This document shows positions 1-5,214 of a DNA stretch of 5,214 bases, in pieces; the first letter of the stretch is position 1; each line of letters starts with the position of its first letter. The position numbers and the translations under genes were made by a program. The notes beneath the pieces are model-generated. The model was not told the origin of the DNA, made no database searches, and saw nothing but the letters and a program-made list of their open reading frames with translations. Source of the DNA: Succinatimonas sp. CAG:777 (GTDB lineage: Bacteria > Pseudomonadota > Gammaproteobacteria > Enterobacterales > Succinivibrionaceae); the NCBI GenBank assembly GCA_000431835.1, contig HF987942.1, positions 1,064 to 6,277 on the forward strand, written 5' to 3'.

Positions 1-137
1 AAACAAACATTGTCAGATTTAAAAATATGAAATCTTAATATGTACTGCGGGCTTTAAAGCATAGTAAAACTATTAACAGGCATTTATATATTTTTTAGGC
101 AAAGTCGATATACATAAAATCGTGGAGACACATCTAT
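1..137 (+). other. Upstream region of the argA-like/argD pair
   Basis: No gene is visible here. The stretch is very AT-rich and should contain the promoter of the following two genes, but I see no -35/-10 pair with good spacing. TATACA at 109-114 is a possible -10 without a recognisable -35. TTGTCA at 10-15 resembles a -35, but nothing convincing lies 16-18 bases after it. GCTTTAAAGC at 51-60 is a perfect 10-base palindrome. No clear ArgR box (TGAAT-N4-ATTCA type) is seen; the nearest resemblance, around 27-41, keeps only the left half. GGAG at 124-127 is the ribosome binding site for the next gene. Confidence 0.4.
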
Positions 138-794
138 ATGCCACCTATAAATCAGAATTCATCATCATTTGTATTATTAGATGAAATCAAACAGAACACA
201 TTAGAAGAACTTTATGACAAGGTTGTTGATCTTTATGACAAGAAGTTAATGTCAAAAGAGGATCTGACTAAGGTTAATGAAGCATTAGTTACTGTAAATC
301 AGGTGTTCTTAAAACAGGAAAAAGCAAACTTCACCGTAAGACAGGCAACCTTAGCTGATGTTGACTCTCTTATGGATATGATTGAGTACTGGGCAAAGCA
401 GGGACAGAATCTTCCTCGTAAGAGAAATGACATCATCCGTGGTATTCAGACCTTTGCTGTCTGTGTCAAAAATGACAAGGTAGTAGGCTGTGCCTGTTTA
501 TATGTTTATGACTCAGGTTTAGCTGAAATACGCTCATTAGGTGTATCACCTGTAATTCAGCGACAGGGACAGGGCAGGGCGATTGTAAACTACCTCTTAA
601 AGAGAGCATCAAAGATGTTCATCCAAAGAGTATTTGTGCTCACAAGAAGTCCTGAATTCTTCTCAAAAGTAGGCTTCCAGAAAACAGTTATTGAAGCTCT
701 GCCTGAGAAGATTTTAAAAGACTGCGAAAACTGTCCAAAGCGTGAAAAGTGCGATGAAGTGGCATATATCTACAATGTAAAGGATCACAACTAA
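138..794 (+). CDS. argA: GNAT acetyltransferase, probable short-form amino-acid N-acetyltransferase (N-acetylglutamate synthase)
   Basis: Likely acetylates glutamate with acetyl-CoA, the first step of arginine biosynthesis, in the cytoplasm. The GNAT domain covers about residues 65-215. It has the acetyl-CoA pyrophosphate-binding loop QRQGQGRA (141-148) after the strand EIRSLGVSP (130-138), and FFSKVGF (174-180) near the end. The tail has LPEKILKDC followed by C196, C199 and C205, a C-x2-C-x5-C pattern followed by DEVA. I recall this tail from stand-alone ArgA-type acetyltransferases of anaerobes. There is no amino-acid kinase domain, unlike the roughly 440-residue enterobacterial ArgA. Residues 1-62 form a charged, probably helical extension that I do not recognise. 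ATG 138 is supported by GGAG at 124-127, ten bases upstream. The gene ends one base before argD, which strongly supports an arginine role. Substrate is inferred; it could be another small-molecule GNAT. Confidence 0.8.
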   Translation: MPPINQNSSSFVLLDEIKQNTLEELYDKVVDLYDKKLMSKEDLTKVNEALVTVNQVFLKQEKANFTVRQATLADVDSLMDMIEYWAKQGQNLPRKRNDIIRGIQTFAVCVKNDKVVGCACLYVYDSGLAEIRSLGVSPVIQRQGQGRAIVNYLLKRASKMFIQRVFVLTRSPEFFSKVGFQKTVIEALPEKILKDCENCPKREKCDEVAYIYNVKDHN

Positions 795-795
795 T

Positions 796-2007
796 ATGAA
801 AATCACCAGAAAAACTTTTGATGAGGTAATGTTCCCTTGTTACACCCCAATGAACATGGTTATTAAGAAGGCTCATGGTTCATATGTTTTTGATAATGAA
901 GGTAACAAGTACGTTGATTTAACCTCAGGTATTGCAGTTAACTGTTTAGGTCATACTCCAGATGGAGTTCAGAAGGTAATTAAAAAGACCTGCAAGAACT
1001 TAATTCATGTAAGTAATATCTTCTGCAACGAGTACACACTGTCATTAGCTAAGAAGTTAACCTCACTAACAGGTTATGACAAGGTCTTCTTTGTAAACTC
1101 AGGTGCTGAAGCTAATGAGACAGCTTTAAAATTAGCTCGTCGTGTAGCATTTGATGACTATGGCGCAGAGAAGAATGAGATTATCTCATTTGTAAACAGC
1201 TTCCATGGCAGAACCTTCTTCTCTGTAACCGTAGGCGGTCAGGAGAGTTATTCAGATGGTTTTGGACCAAAGCCTGCTGCTATTACCCATATTCCTTACA
1301 ATGATATTGCAACCTTTGAAAAGACCATTTCAGACAAGACCTGTGCTGTAATTTTAGAGCCTATCCAGGGTGAGGGCGGTATTATTAAAGCAGATGATGC
1401 TTTCTTAGTAAAAGTACGTGAACTGTGCGATAAGTTCCATGCTGCTTTAATCTTTGATGAGGTTCAAACCGGTGTCGCAAGATCAGGTACTCTGTACGCT
1501 TATGAGCAAACACCTGTTAAACCTGACATCTTAACCTCAGCTAAAGGTTTAGCTTCAGGTCTTCCTATTGGTGCTGTTTTAACCTATGACAACTTTGCAA
1601 AACATTTTGTCCCTGGTACCCATGGTTCAACCTTTGGTGGTAATGCTTTAGCCTGCTCTGTAGGTTGCTATGTACTTGATAAAGTAAGTGATAAGAAGTT
1701 CTTAGAGAATGTAAAAGCAACCTCTGAGTACATTAAAGCTGCTATCAGGAAACTTGATGAAAAGCATCATGTCTTTGATGATGTAAGAGGTGAAGGTTTA
1801 CTCATGGGCCTTGTTTTAAATAAGAAATACTCTGGTAAGTCAGGAGCTTTGCAAAAAGAATGTTTTAAGCACAAGTTACTGACACTAACCGCTCATGGCG
1901 ATGTCTTAAGACTGGCTCCTGCTTTAAACATTAAAAAGTCTGTTGTAGATGAAGCTATGAAGCTTTTAGATAAAGCTTTAACAGACTTTGTAAAAGACAA
2001 TGCTTAA
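796..2007 (+). CDS. argD: Acetylornithine aminotransferase (class III PLP aminotransferase)
   Basis: Converts N-acetylglutamate semialdehyde plus glutamate to N-acetylornithine and 2-oxoglutarate; ArgD enzymes often also serve as succinyldiaminopimelate aminotransferase in lysine synthesis. At 403 residues it has the usual family length. Visible landmarks are SGAEANE (102-108, phosphate binding), FHGR (136-139), EPIQGEGG (around 189-196), FDEVQTG (220-226) with the cofactor-contacting D221, SAKG with the Schiff-base lysine K250, HGSTFGGN (276-283) with T279, and RLAP with R372 for the substrate carboxylate. All expected catalytic residues are present, so it should be active. AAAGGA at 779-784, inside the end of the upstream gene, is the likely ribosome binding site, eleven bases before ATG 796. 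One base separates it from the upstream stop codon, so the two genes are almost certainly co-transcribed. Ornithine or 4-aminobutyrate aminotransferase is less likely given the neighbour. Confidence 0.95.
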   Translation: MKITRKTFDEVMFPCYTPMNMVIKKAHGSYVFDNEGNKYVDLTSGIAVNCLGHTPDGVQKVIKKTCKNLIHVSNIFCNEYTLSLAKKLTSLTGYDKVFFVNSGAEANETALKLARRVAFDDYGAEKNEIISFVNSFHGRTFFSVTVGGQESYSDGFGPKPAAITHIPYNDIATFEKTISDKTCAVILEPIQGEGGIIKADDAFLVKVRELCDKFHAALIFDEVQTGVARSGTLYAYEQTPVKPDILTSAKGLASGLPIGAVLTYDNFAKHFVPGTHGSTFGGNALACSVGCYVLDKVSDKKFLENVKATSEYIKAAIRKLDEKHHVFDDVRGEGLLMGLVLNKKYSGKSGALQKECFKHKLLTLTAHGDVLRLAPALNIKKSVVDEAMKLLDKALTDFVKDNA

Positions 2008-2040
2008 TAAAAGGGGATTTTAGAAGATAAGAGCTTAAAA

Positions 2041-2063
2041 GTTTAAAAGTGAATCTTTTAAAC
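2041..2063 (+). terminator. AT-rich hairpin downstream of argD
   Basis: GTTTAAAAG (2041-2049) and CTTTTAAAC (2055-2063) are perfect 9-base inverted arms with a 5-base loop TGAAT. The hairpin starts 34 bases after the argD stop. It has only two G-C pairs and is followed by AGAATTTAATG rather than a pure T run. It could be a weak terminator, an mRNA-end stabilising hairpin or chance in AT-rich DNA. Confidence 0.35.
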
Positions 2064-2094
2064 AGAATTTAATGAATCTATAAAATCTAAGTAC

Positions 2095-2140
2095 GGCACT
2101 GTGTGAAATTATCAGATACATACAGTGCCTTAATTGTCTT
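2095..2140 (+). terminator. Probable rho-independent terminator of the argA-argD unit
   Basis: GGCACTGTGTG (2095-2105) pairs with CATACAGTGCC (2119-2129). The outer eight pairs are perfect, and the inner three include one G-U pair. The loop is 13 bases. The arms are much more GC-rich than the surroundings, and the 3' side continues with TTAATTGTCTT (2130-2140), a moderately T-rich tail. Position after the two-gene unit and before the next promoter fits a terminator. The long loop and imperfect T tract reduce certainty, and a protein-binding inverted repeat is an alternative. Confidence 0.5.
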
Positions 2141-2164
2141 AGTGATAATAGCTGAAATCTACCT

Positions 2165-2356
2165 CAAGATCATTTCAAAGCAAACTCAAGATCTCTGTAA
2201 AACGCAATCAGGATCTCTGCAAAACTCATTCAAGATCGGTGCAACTAAAATTAAAGATCGTTGCCTACCTCTTTTAAGATCACAGCAACAAAAGTTCAAG
2301 ATCATTGCAAATCAATATTAAGATCTGTGCAAACTTATTACAAGATCATCTGAAAC
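2165..2356 (+). repeat. Nine-unit direct repeat array with exact 22-base period, one GATC per unit
   Basis: GATC begins at 2168, 2190, 2212, 2234, 2256, 2278, 2300, 2322 and 2344, every interval being 22 bases. The consensus is about (C)AAGATCNNTGCAAA followed by roughly eight variable bases. Good units read GATCTCTGCAAAA (2212), GATCATTGCAAAT (2300) and GATCTGTGCAAAC (2322). The first (GATCATTTCAAAG) and last (GATCATCTGAAAC) units are more divergent. The fixed period with variable filler indicates selection on spacing, as for a row of protein-binding sites on nearly one face of the helix (about two turns). Twenty-two is not a multiple of three, so this is not a coding repeat. The array ends nine bases before the conserved promoter block of the next gene. 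Confidence 0.9.
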
Positions 2357-2368
2357 TTTGTAGTACTT

Positions 2369-2410
2369 ACAATAAATGCCAGTAATTACAATTCCCCAAA
2401 TTTTTATTGT
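2369..2410 (+). promoter_or_regulatory. Candidate operator: 8-base inverted repeat upstream of and abutting the -10
   Basis: ACAATAAA (2369-2376) and TTTATTGT (2403-2410) are perfect inverted arms, 34 bases start to start, with the right arm ending one base before the -10. Both arms and their spacing are kept exactly in the second copy (4490-4531). This fits a site for a dimeric regulator bridging the -35 region. It could also be an accident of copying, since the whole block is duplicated. Confidence 0.4.
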
Positions 2411-2416
2411 GTATAA
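2408..2416 (-). promoter_or_regulatory. DnaA-box-like sequence overlapping the -10
   Basis: The minus strand reads TTATACACA, which fits the DnaA-box consensus TTATNCACA and equals the E. coli oriC R2 box. It overlaps five of the six -10 bases, so bound DnaA would be expected to block this promoter. The same nine bases occur at 4529-4537. The overlap with TATAAT makes a chance match more likely than a lone nine-base hit would be. Confidence 0.3.
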
Positions 2417-2449
2417 TTGATAAATATGAAGTAAAACAGGAACACAATA

Positions 2450-4297
2450 ATGAACAATAATGAATTTTTACCACTACCAGATAATCCTGGCTGTTATGAA
2501 GAGCTAAAAGACGGTAATTGTTACTTTGTAGATAAGACAGAGTTTATAAAGACTGTTTTTACAAGTTCTACAAAAGTTCTGTTGTTTACAAGACCAAGAC
2601 GTTTTGGTAAGACTTTGCTCATGACCATGTTTGAGTCTTTCTTAAAGATAAATCCTGATAAGCCTTTTAATACCTCTTTACAGCAAAAATACTTTCAAGG
2701 CACCAGGATACTTGAGGACAAAGAGTTCTGTTCTAAGTTCATGGGACAGTATCCTGTTATTGATATTTCTTTAAAAGATGTAACAGGTAAGACCTTTGAA
2801 ATAGCATATAAAAATTTTGCTAAGGAAGTAAGTGATCTTGCAGAAAAGTATAGATATCTTTTAAACAGCCAAAAACTAGATGAAGAAGATAAAGATAAAT
2901 TAAGCAAACTTCTTAAGGTAGAGTTTTTAAGAGAATTTGAGAATTCAGATTATCTGACAGGTTCATTAAGTACCATAGCTACAGCTCTTTATAAAGAGTA
3001 TGGCAAGTATCCAATACTGCTTATAGATGAGTACGATGTACCTCTAGCTAATGCTTCATATCATGACATACAGAATACAAAACTGTATTGTGATGAGAAA
3101 GACTTTAAGGCTGACTTTCATTACAACATGGTAGATTTGATGAAAAGTTTTCTTGGTATTTTAAAAGATCAAAAGACTCTCACCAAAGTCATTATCACTG
3201 GTTGTTTAAAGGTAGCTAAGAACAGTCTCTTTACAGGTGTTAATAACCTTAAGGTAAATACAGTCCTCTCTGAAAACGAAGACTATACAGGAATCATTGG
3301 TTTTACCAAAGAAGAAACCTATAAGTTCTTAAAAGATTATAAAATGGACAACTTTGCTCAAAAAGTAAAAGAGCATTATGACGGATACAAGTTCTATGAC
3401 AAAGAGATTTTCTGTCCATGGGATATAGTAAGTTTCATTAGTGATTATTACAAAAAGAATCTAAAGGGAACCTTAAAGTTAAACAGGTTAGAAAACTACT
3501 GGGAAGGCACTACCTCTGATAAATCCTTATCAGGTTACCTTGGTTATTTAACTGATAATGACAACCAAAAGATGCAGAACTTGGTTGATGGTAAGTCAAT
3601 TAGCTTCAAACTAAATGAATCCATGAACTATGACACACTGTCAGAACATAACTCTGATGATTTCTGGTCACTACTCTTACATACAGGTTATCTGACTGTA
3701 GATTGGGAAAAGACAGATGAAGCAGAGTTGTCTAAAGACAGTAAAACCAATAAAGAAGTTTTTGCAAGAATTCCGAATTTAGAAATACTTGAATGTTTTG
3801 AACATAACATTCAAAACAGATTTAATACAGAGATTGTACCTAACACTGTTGCAGATGAAATAGCTAACGCTCTTTTAAATGGTGATAGTACTTTTGCTCA
3901 ATTAAAGCTTCGCACTATCTTAATGAACTTTATCTCGTTAAGAGATAATGCCACAAAAGCACCTCATGAGAACTACTATCATGGTTATCTAAATGGTCTT
4001 TTCACTAACTGCTCTGAAAATTTCTTCTCTGAATATCATTCAAATTTTGAAGCTGGCGATGGTTATGCAGATATTGCCTTTACAGATACATTTTCAGAAA
4101 AGGCAGCAATAATTGAAATAAAAACAACAACTGTTGTTTCAGATTTAATTGATCTTAGCCAAGAGGCTGTCGAGCAAATCGAAGAAAAGCATTACGCAGA
4201 TCCTTTTAAAGCTAACAAAATGGTTCAAAGTATCTATGCTTACGGAATTGCCTTTGCAGGTAAAAACTGTTTTATAACCTGCAAAAAGCTTAAGTAG
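2450..4297 (+). CDS. AAA-ATPase-like protein with C-terminal PD-(D/E)XK nuclease-type domain
   Basis: Complete at 615 residues, within the usual length of this family (N-terminal AAA-ATPase-like domain, C-terminal PDDEXK_9-type domain). Residues 25-30 read YFVDKT. TRPRRFGKT at 47-55 is the family's modified P-loop, with R48 where a classic Walker A has its first glycine. ILLIDEYD at 189-196 is Walker B, with D193 and E194. A family motif TGCLKVAKNSLFTGVNNL spans 250-267. Near the C terminus D541 (GYADI), E556 and K558 (IEIK) and Q576 (VEQIEEKHY) form an intact nuclease-type active site. No signal peptide or membrane segment is seen. ATP-dependent action on nucleic acid is inferred from the domains; the family's role is not known to me. 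Start ATG 2450 follows AGGA at 2438-2441. It has its own promoter and is followed by a paralogue. Confidence 0.9.
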   Translation: MNNNEFLPLPDNPGCYEELKDGNCYFVDKTEFIKTVFTSSTKVLLFTRPRRFGKTLLMTMFESFLKINPDKPFNTSLQQKYFQGTRILEDKEFCSKFMGQYPVIDISLKDVTGKTFEIAYKNFAKEVSDLAEKYRYLLNSQKLDEEDKDKLSKLLKVEFLREFENSDYLTGSLSTIATALYKEYGKYPILLIDEYDVPLANASYHDIQNTKLYCDEKDFKADFHYNMVDLMKSFLGILKDQKTLTKVIITGCLKVAKNSLFTGVNNLKVNTVLSENEDYTGIIGFTKEETYKFLKDYKMDNFAQKVKEHYDGYKFYDKEIFCPWDIVSFISDYYKKNLKGTLKLNRLENYWEGTTSDKSLSGYLGYLTDNDNQKMQNLVDGKSISFKLNESMNYDTLSEHNSDDFWSLLLHTGYLTVDWEKTDEAELSKDSKTNKEVFARIPNLEILECFEHNIQNRFNTEIVPNTVADEIANALLNGDSTFAQLKLRTILMNFISLRDNATKAPHENYYHGYLNGLFTNCSENFFSEYHSNFEAGDGYADIAFTDTFSEKAAIIEIKTTTVVSDLIDLSQEAVEQIEEKHYADPFKANKMVQSIYAYGIAFAGKNCFITCKKLK

Positions 4298-4336
4298 ATT
4301 CTCTCTTTCTCTTAGGCGCTACGGACGTTGTTTTAA

Positions 4337-4470
4337 AAGATCTTGCAACGCTATAGATTTATCTTTTTAGACTGTCATACTCATTACATTGATCTTGAAT
4401 ATAAATGCTCTGATCTTAAATCGAAGATATCTCGGCATAAAGTCTTTTAATCAGGATCTATAAAAGATAG
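4337..4470 (+). repeat. Scattered GATC units, probable decayed copy of the 22-base repeat array
   Basis: GATC occurs at 4339, 4391, 4412 and 4455, and near-matches GATA at 4426 and 4466. Intervals of 21 (4391 to 4412) and 43 (4412 to 4455, close to two periods) recall the 22-base period of the first array. The cores GATCTTGCAACG, GATCTTGAAT and GATCTTAAAT resemble GATCNNTGCAAA with one base fewer after GATC. Phase is not maintained across 4339-4391. The rest of the 272-base spacer (4298-4569) shows no gene; a short CGTTG/CAACG stem at 4326-4350 with a 15-base loop is too weak to call as a terminator. Confidence 0.5.
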
Positions 4471-4489
4471 AACTTATCATGTTTTACTT

Positions 4490-4531
4490 ACAATAAATAC
4501 CAGTAACTACAATTACTCAAAATTTTATTGT
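4490..4531 (+). promoter_or_regulatory. Candidate operator, second copy of the 8-base inverted repeat
   Basis: ACAATAAA at 4490-4497 and TTTATTGT at 4524-4531 are perfect inverted arms with the same 26-base interior as the first copy. Interior bases differ at about five positions between copies while the arms are unchanged, which slightly favours a functional site. Confidence 0.4.
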
Positions 4532-4537
4532 GTATAA
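4529..4537 (-). promoter_or_regulatory. DnaA-box-like sequence overlapping the second -10
   Basis: TTATACACA on the minus strand, in the same place relative to TATAAT as at 2408-2416. Retention in both copies is compatible with function or simply with a recently duplicated promoter. Confidence 0.3.
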
Positions 4538-4569
4538 TTGATAAATAACAAGTAAGACAGGACACCATA

Positions 4570-5214
4570 ATGAGCGACAAACAATTCTTAGAATTACCTT
4601 ACGGCAAGGATGACTTCCCTCTATTAAGAGAAGGAAACTGTTACTTTGTAGATAAGACTCCTTATCTTAAGACAGTATTTACAGATCAATCTGCTGTATT
4701 GTTATTTACCCGTCCAAGACGTTTTGGTAAGACTCTGCTCATAAGCATGTTTGACTCATTTTTGAAAATCAATCCTGAAAAACCATTTGATAACTCAAAA
4801 CAGCTAGAGCTTTTTAAAGGTACTAAGATATTAGAAGACAAAGAATTCTGTGATAAGTTCATGGGACAGTGTCCTGTTATTGCCATTACTTTAAAAAAAG
4901 TTGAAGGTACAAATTTTAATGAATTATATGAGAGTTTTGCCTCAGCTGTATATGATGTTGCTTTAAGATACAGCTATCTAAAGAATAGTAATAAATTAGA
5001 TAAATCTGATAAAGACGAGTTAGAAAACTTAACTACAAAAAGTTACTTACTTAAAATCGAAAATCAGCAAACCGTCAAAGATGCTTTAAAGACCTTATCA
5101 AGACTCTTATATAAAGAGTATGGAAGACGAGCCATTCTTTTAATTGATGAGTACGATGTACCATTGGCAACAGCTTCATACCGAGATAGAGTAAACAAAG
5201 TTCTATATAAGAAC
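4570..5214 (+). CDS. AAA-ATPase-like protein, paralogue of the upstream gene (3' end outside window)
   Basis: An open frame of 215 codons begins MSDKQFLELPYG and runs off the window edge. It aligns almost without gaps to the N-terminal third of the protein at 2450-4297: YFVDKT at 25-30, TRPRRFGKT at 47-55 and LLIDEYDVPLA with D193 fall at the same residue numbers in both. FLKINP, ILEDKEFC and LYKEYG are also shared. By eye about half of the residues match, so this is an older paralogue rather than a fresh duplicate. The nuclease-type domain, if present, lies beyond the window. ATG 4570 is preceded by AGGA at 4559-4562 and by the conserved promoter block. Function is unknown beyond predicted ATP binding; no frameshift is seen in the visible part. 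Confidence 0.9.
   Translation, partial: MSDKQFLELPYGKDDFPLLREGNCYFVDKTPYLKTVFTDQSAVLLFTRPRRFGKTLLISMFDSFLKINPEKPFDNSKQLELFKGTKILEDKEFCDKFMGQCPVIAITLKKVEGTNFNELYESFASAVYDVALRYSYLKNSNKLDKSDKDELENLTTKSYLLKIENQQTVKDALKTLSRLLYKEYGRRAILLIDEYDVPLATASYRDRVNKVLYKN

Larger units (their letters stand above)
2365..2449 (+). promoter_or_regulatory. Promoter and leader of the first AAA-ATPase-like gene, conserved with the second copy
   Basis: A perfect -10, TATAAT, lies at 2412-2417. No TTGACA-like -35 sits at 16-18 bases spacing; TTACAA at 2386-2391 is 20 bases away. The promoter may thus need an activator, possibly bound at the upstream repeat array. AGGA at 2438-2441 is the ribosome binding site, eight bases before ATG 2450. 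The block aligns with 4486-4569 at roughly 75 of 85 positions with one single-base gap, higher than the similarity of the first codons that follow. GTAATTAC at 2382-2389 is a palindrome not kept in the second copy. Confidence 0.75.
4486..4569 (+). promoter_or_regulatory. Promoter and leader of the second AAA-ATPase-like gene
   Basis: This is a near-copy of 2365-2449. TATAAT is at 4533-4538, AGGA at 4559-4562 lies seven bases before ATG 4570, and the ACAATAAA/TTTATTGT inverted arms (4490-4497 and 4524-4531) are retained. As in the first copy there is no good -35. It indicates that each paralogue is transcribed from its own start and probably controlled in the same way. Confidence 0.75.

Noticed and set aside
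27..41. ArgR operator upstream of the argA-like gene
   Set aside because: Only the left half (TGAAAT) resembles the ARG box; the right half ATTCA is absent and no second box is found.
40..57. Five-codon leader peptide (MYCGL) before argA
   Set aside because: It has no arginine codons, no clear ribosome binding site and no attenuator-like pair of alternative hairpins.
249..251. Alternative start at Met38 of the acetyltransferase
   Set aside because: No good ribosome binding site precedes it, while ATG 138 has GGAG upstream and the frame has coding-like composition from residue 11 onward.
688..876. 62-codon open frame on the minus strand
   Set aside because: It lies across the argA-argD junction, antisense to two well-supported genes, with no recognisable features.
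2103..2321. 72-codon open frame starting at GTG on the plus strand
   Set aside because: It starts inside the hairpin at 2095-2129, has no ribosome binding site, and runs through the 22-base repeats, whose period is out of phase with codons. Its low-complexity translation is unlike a real protein.
2165..2356. CRISPR array
   Set aside because: The period is only 22 bases, the conserved core is about 14 bases and degenerate, there are no spacer-length unique segments, and no cas genes are visible.
2165..2356. Plasmid replication iterons
   Set aside because: A 22-base period is typical of iterons, and the origin-like hints are recorded above. However, no replication initiator or partition gene is visible, and a biosynthetic operon lies next to the array, so an origin cannot be called.
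2695..2907. 70-codon open frame on the minus strand
   Set aside because: Antisense shadow of the first AAA-ATPase-like gene; its similarity to the minus-strand frame at 4686-4886 only reflects the similarity of the two paralogues.
4686..4886. 66-codon open frame on the minus strand
   Set aside because: Antisense shadow of the second AAA-ATPase-like gene, with no start signals of its own.

Overview
The window is AT-rich and looks like a chromosomal segment of a low-GC bacterium. Codon choice favours TTA leucines and A/T third positions, and genes are preceded by AGGA/GGAG-type ribosome binding sites. The gene set (a short N-acetylglutamate-synthase-type acetyltransferase joined to argD, then tandem copies of the AAA-ATPase-like/PD-(D/E)XK family) would fit a gut or rumen anaerobe. 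An AT-rich gammaproteobacterium of the Succinivibrionaceae type is my best guess, but the sequence does not prove it.

Left part (1-2007): a 137-base upstream region, then two genes separated by one base. The first (138-794) encodes a GNAT acetyltransferase that probably makes N-acetylglutamate. The second (796-2007) encodes acetylornithine aminotransferase (ArgD). They would supply an early and a later step of arginine biosynthesis from one transcript. Two hairpins follow (2041-2063 and 2095-2129); the second is the better terminator candidate.

Middle part (2008-2449): no credible gene. It holds an unusual array of nine direct repeats whose GATC tetramers start at 2168, 2190, 2212, 2234, 2256, 2278, 2300, 2322 and 2344, exactly 22 bases apart. 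The consensus is roughly CAAGATCNNTGCAAA plus variable bases. The array runs into a promoter block (2365-2449) with a perfect TATAAT, an 8-base inverted repeat and a sequence identical to a DnaA box overlapping the -10.

Right part (2450-5214): a complete 615-residue AAA-ATPase-like protein with a C-terminal PD-(D/E)XK nuclease-type domain, then a 272-base spacer, then the first 215 codons of a paralogue cut off by the window edge. The spacer has scattered GATC sites that look like a decayed version of the array, followed by a near-copy of the same promoter block. The two genes therefore look like repeated cassettes with a shared control region. The most interesting element is that control region: phased GATC sites plus a DnaA-box-like -10 upstream of an ATPase/nuclease of unknown function.
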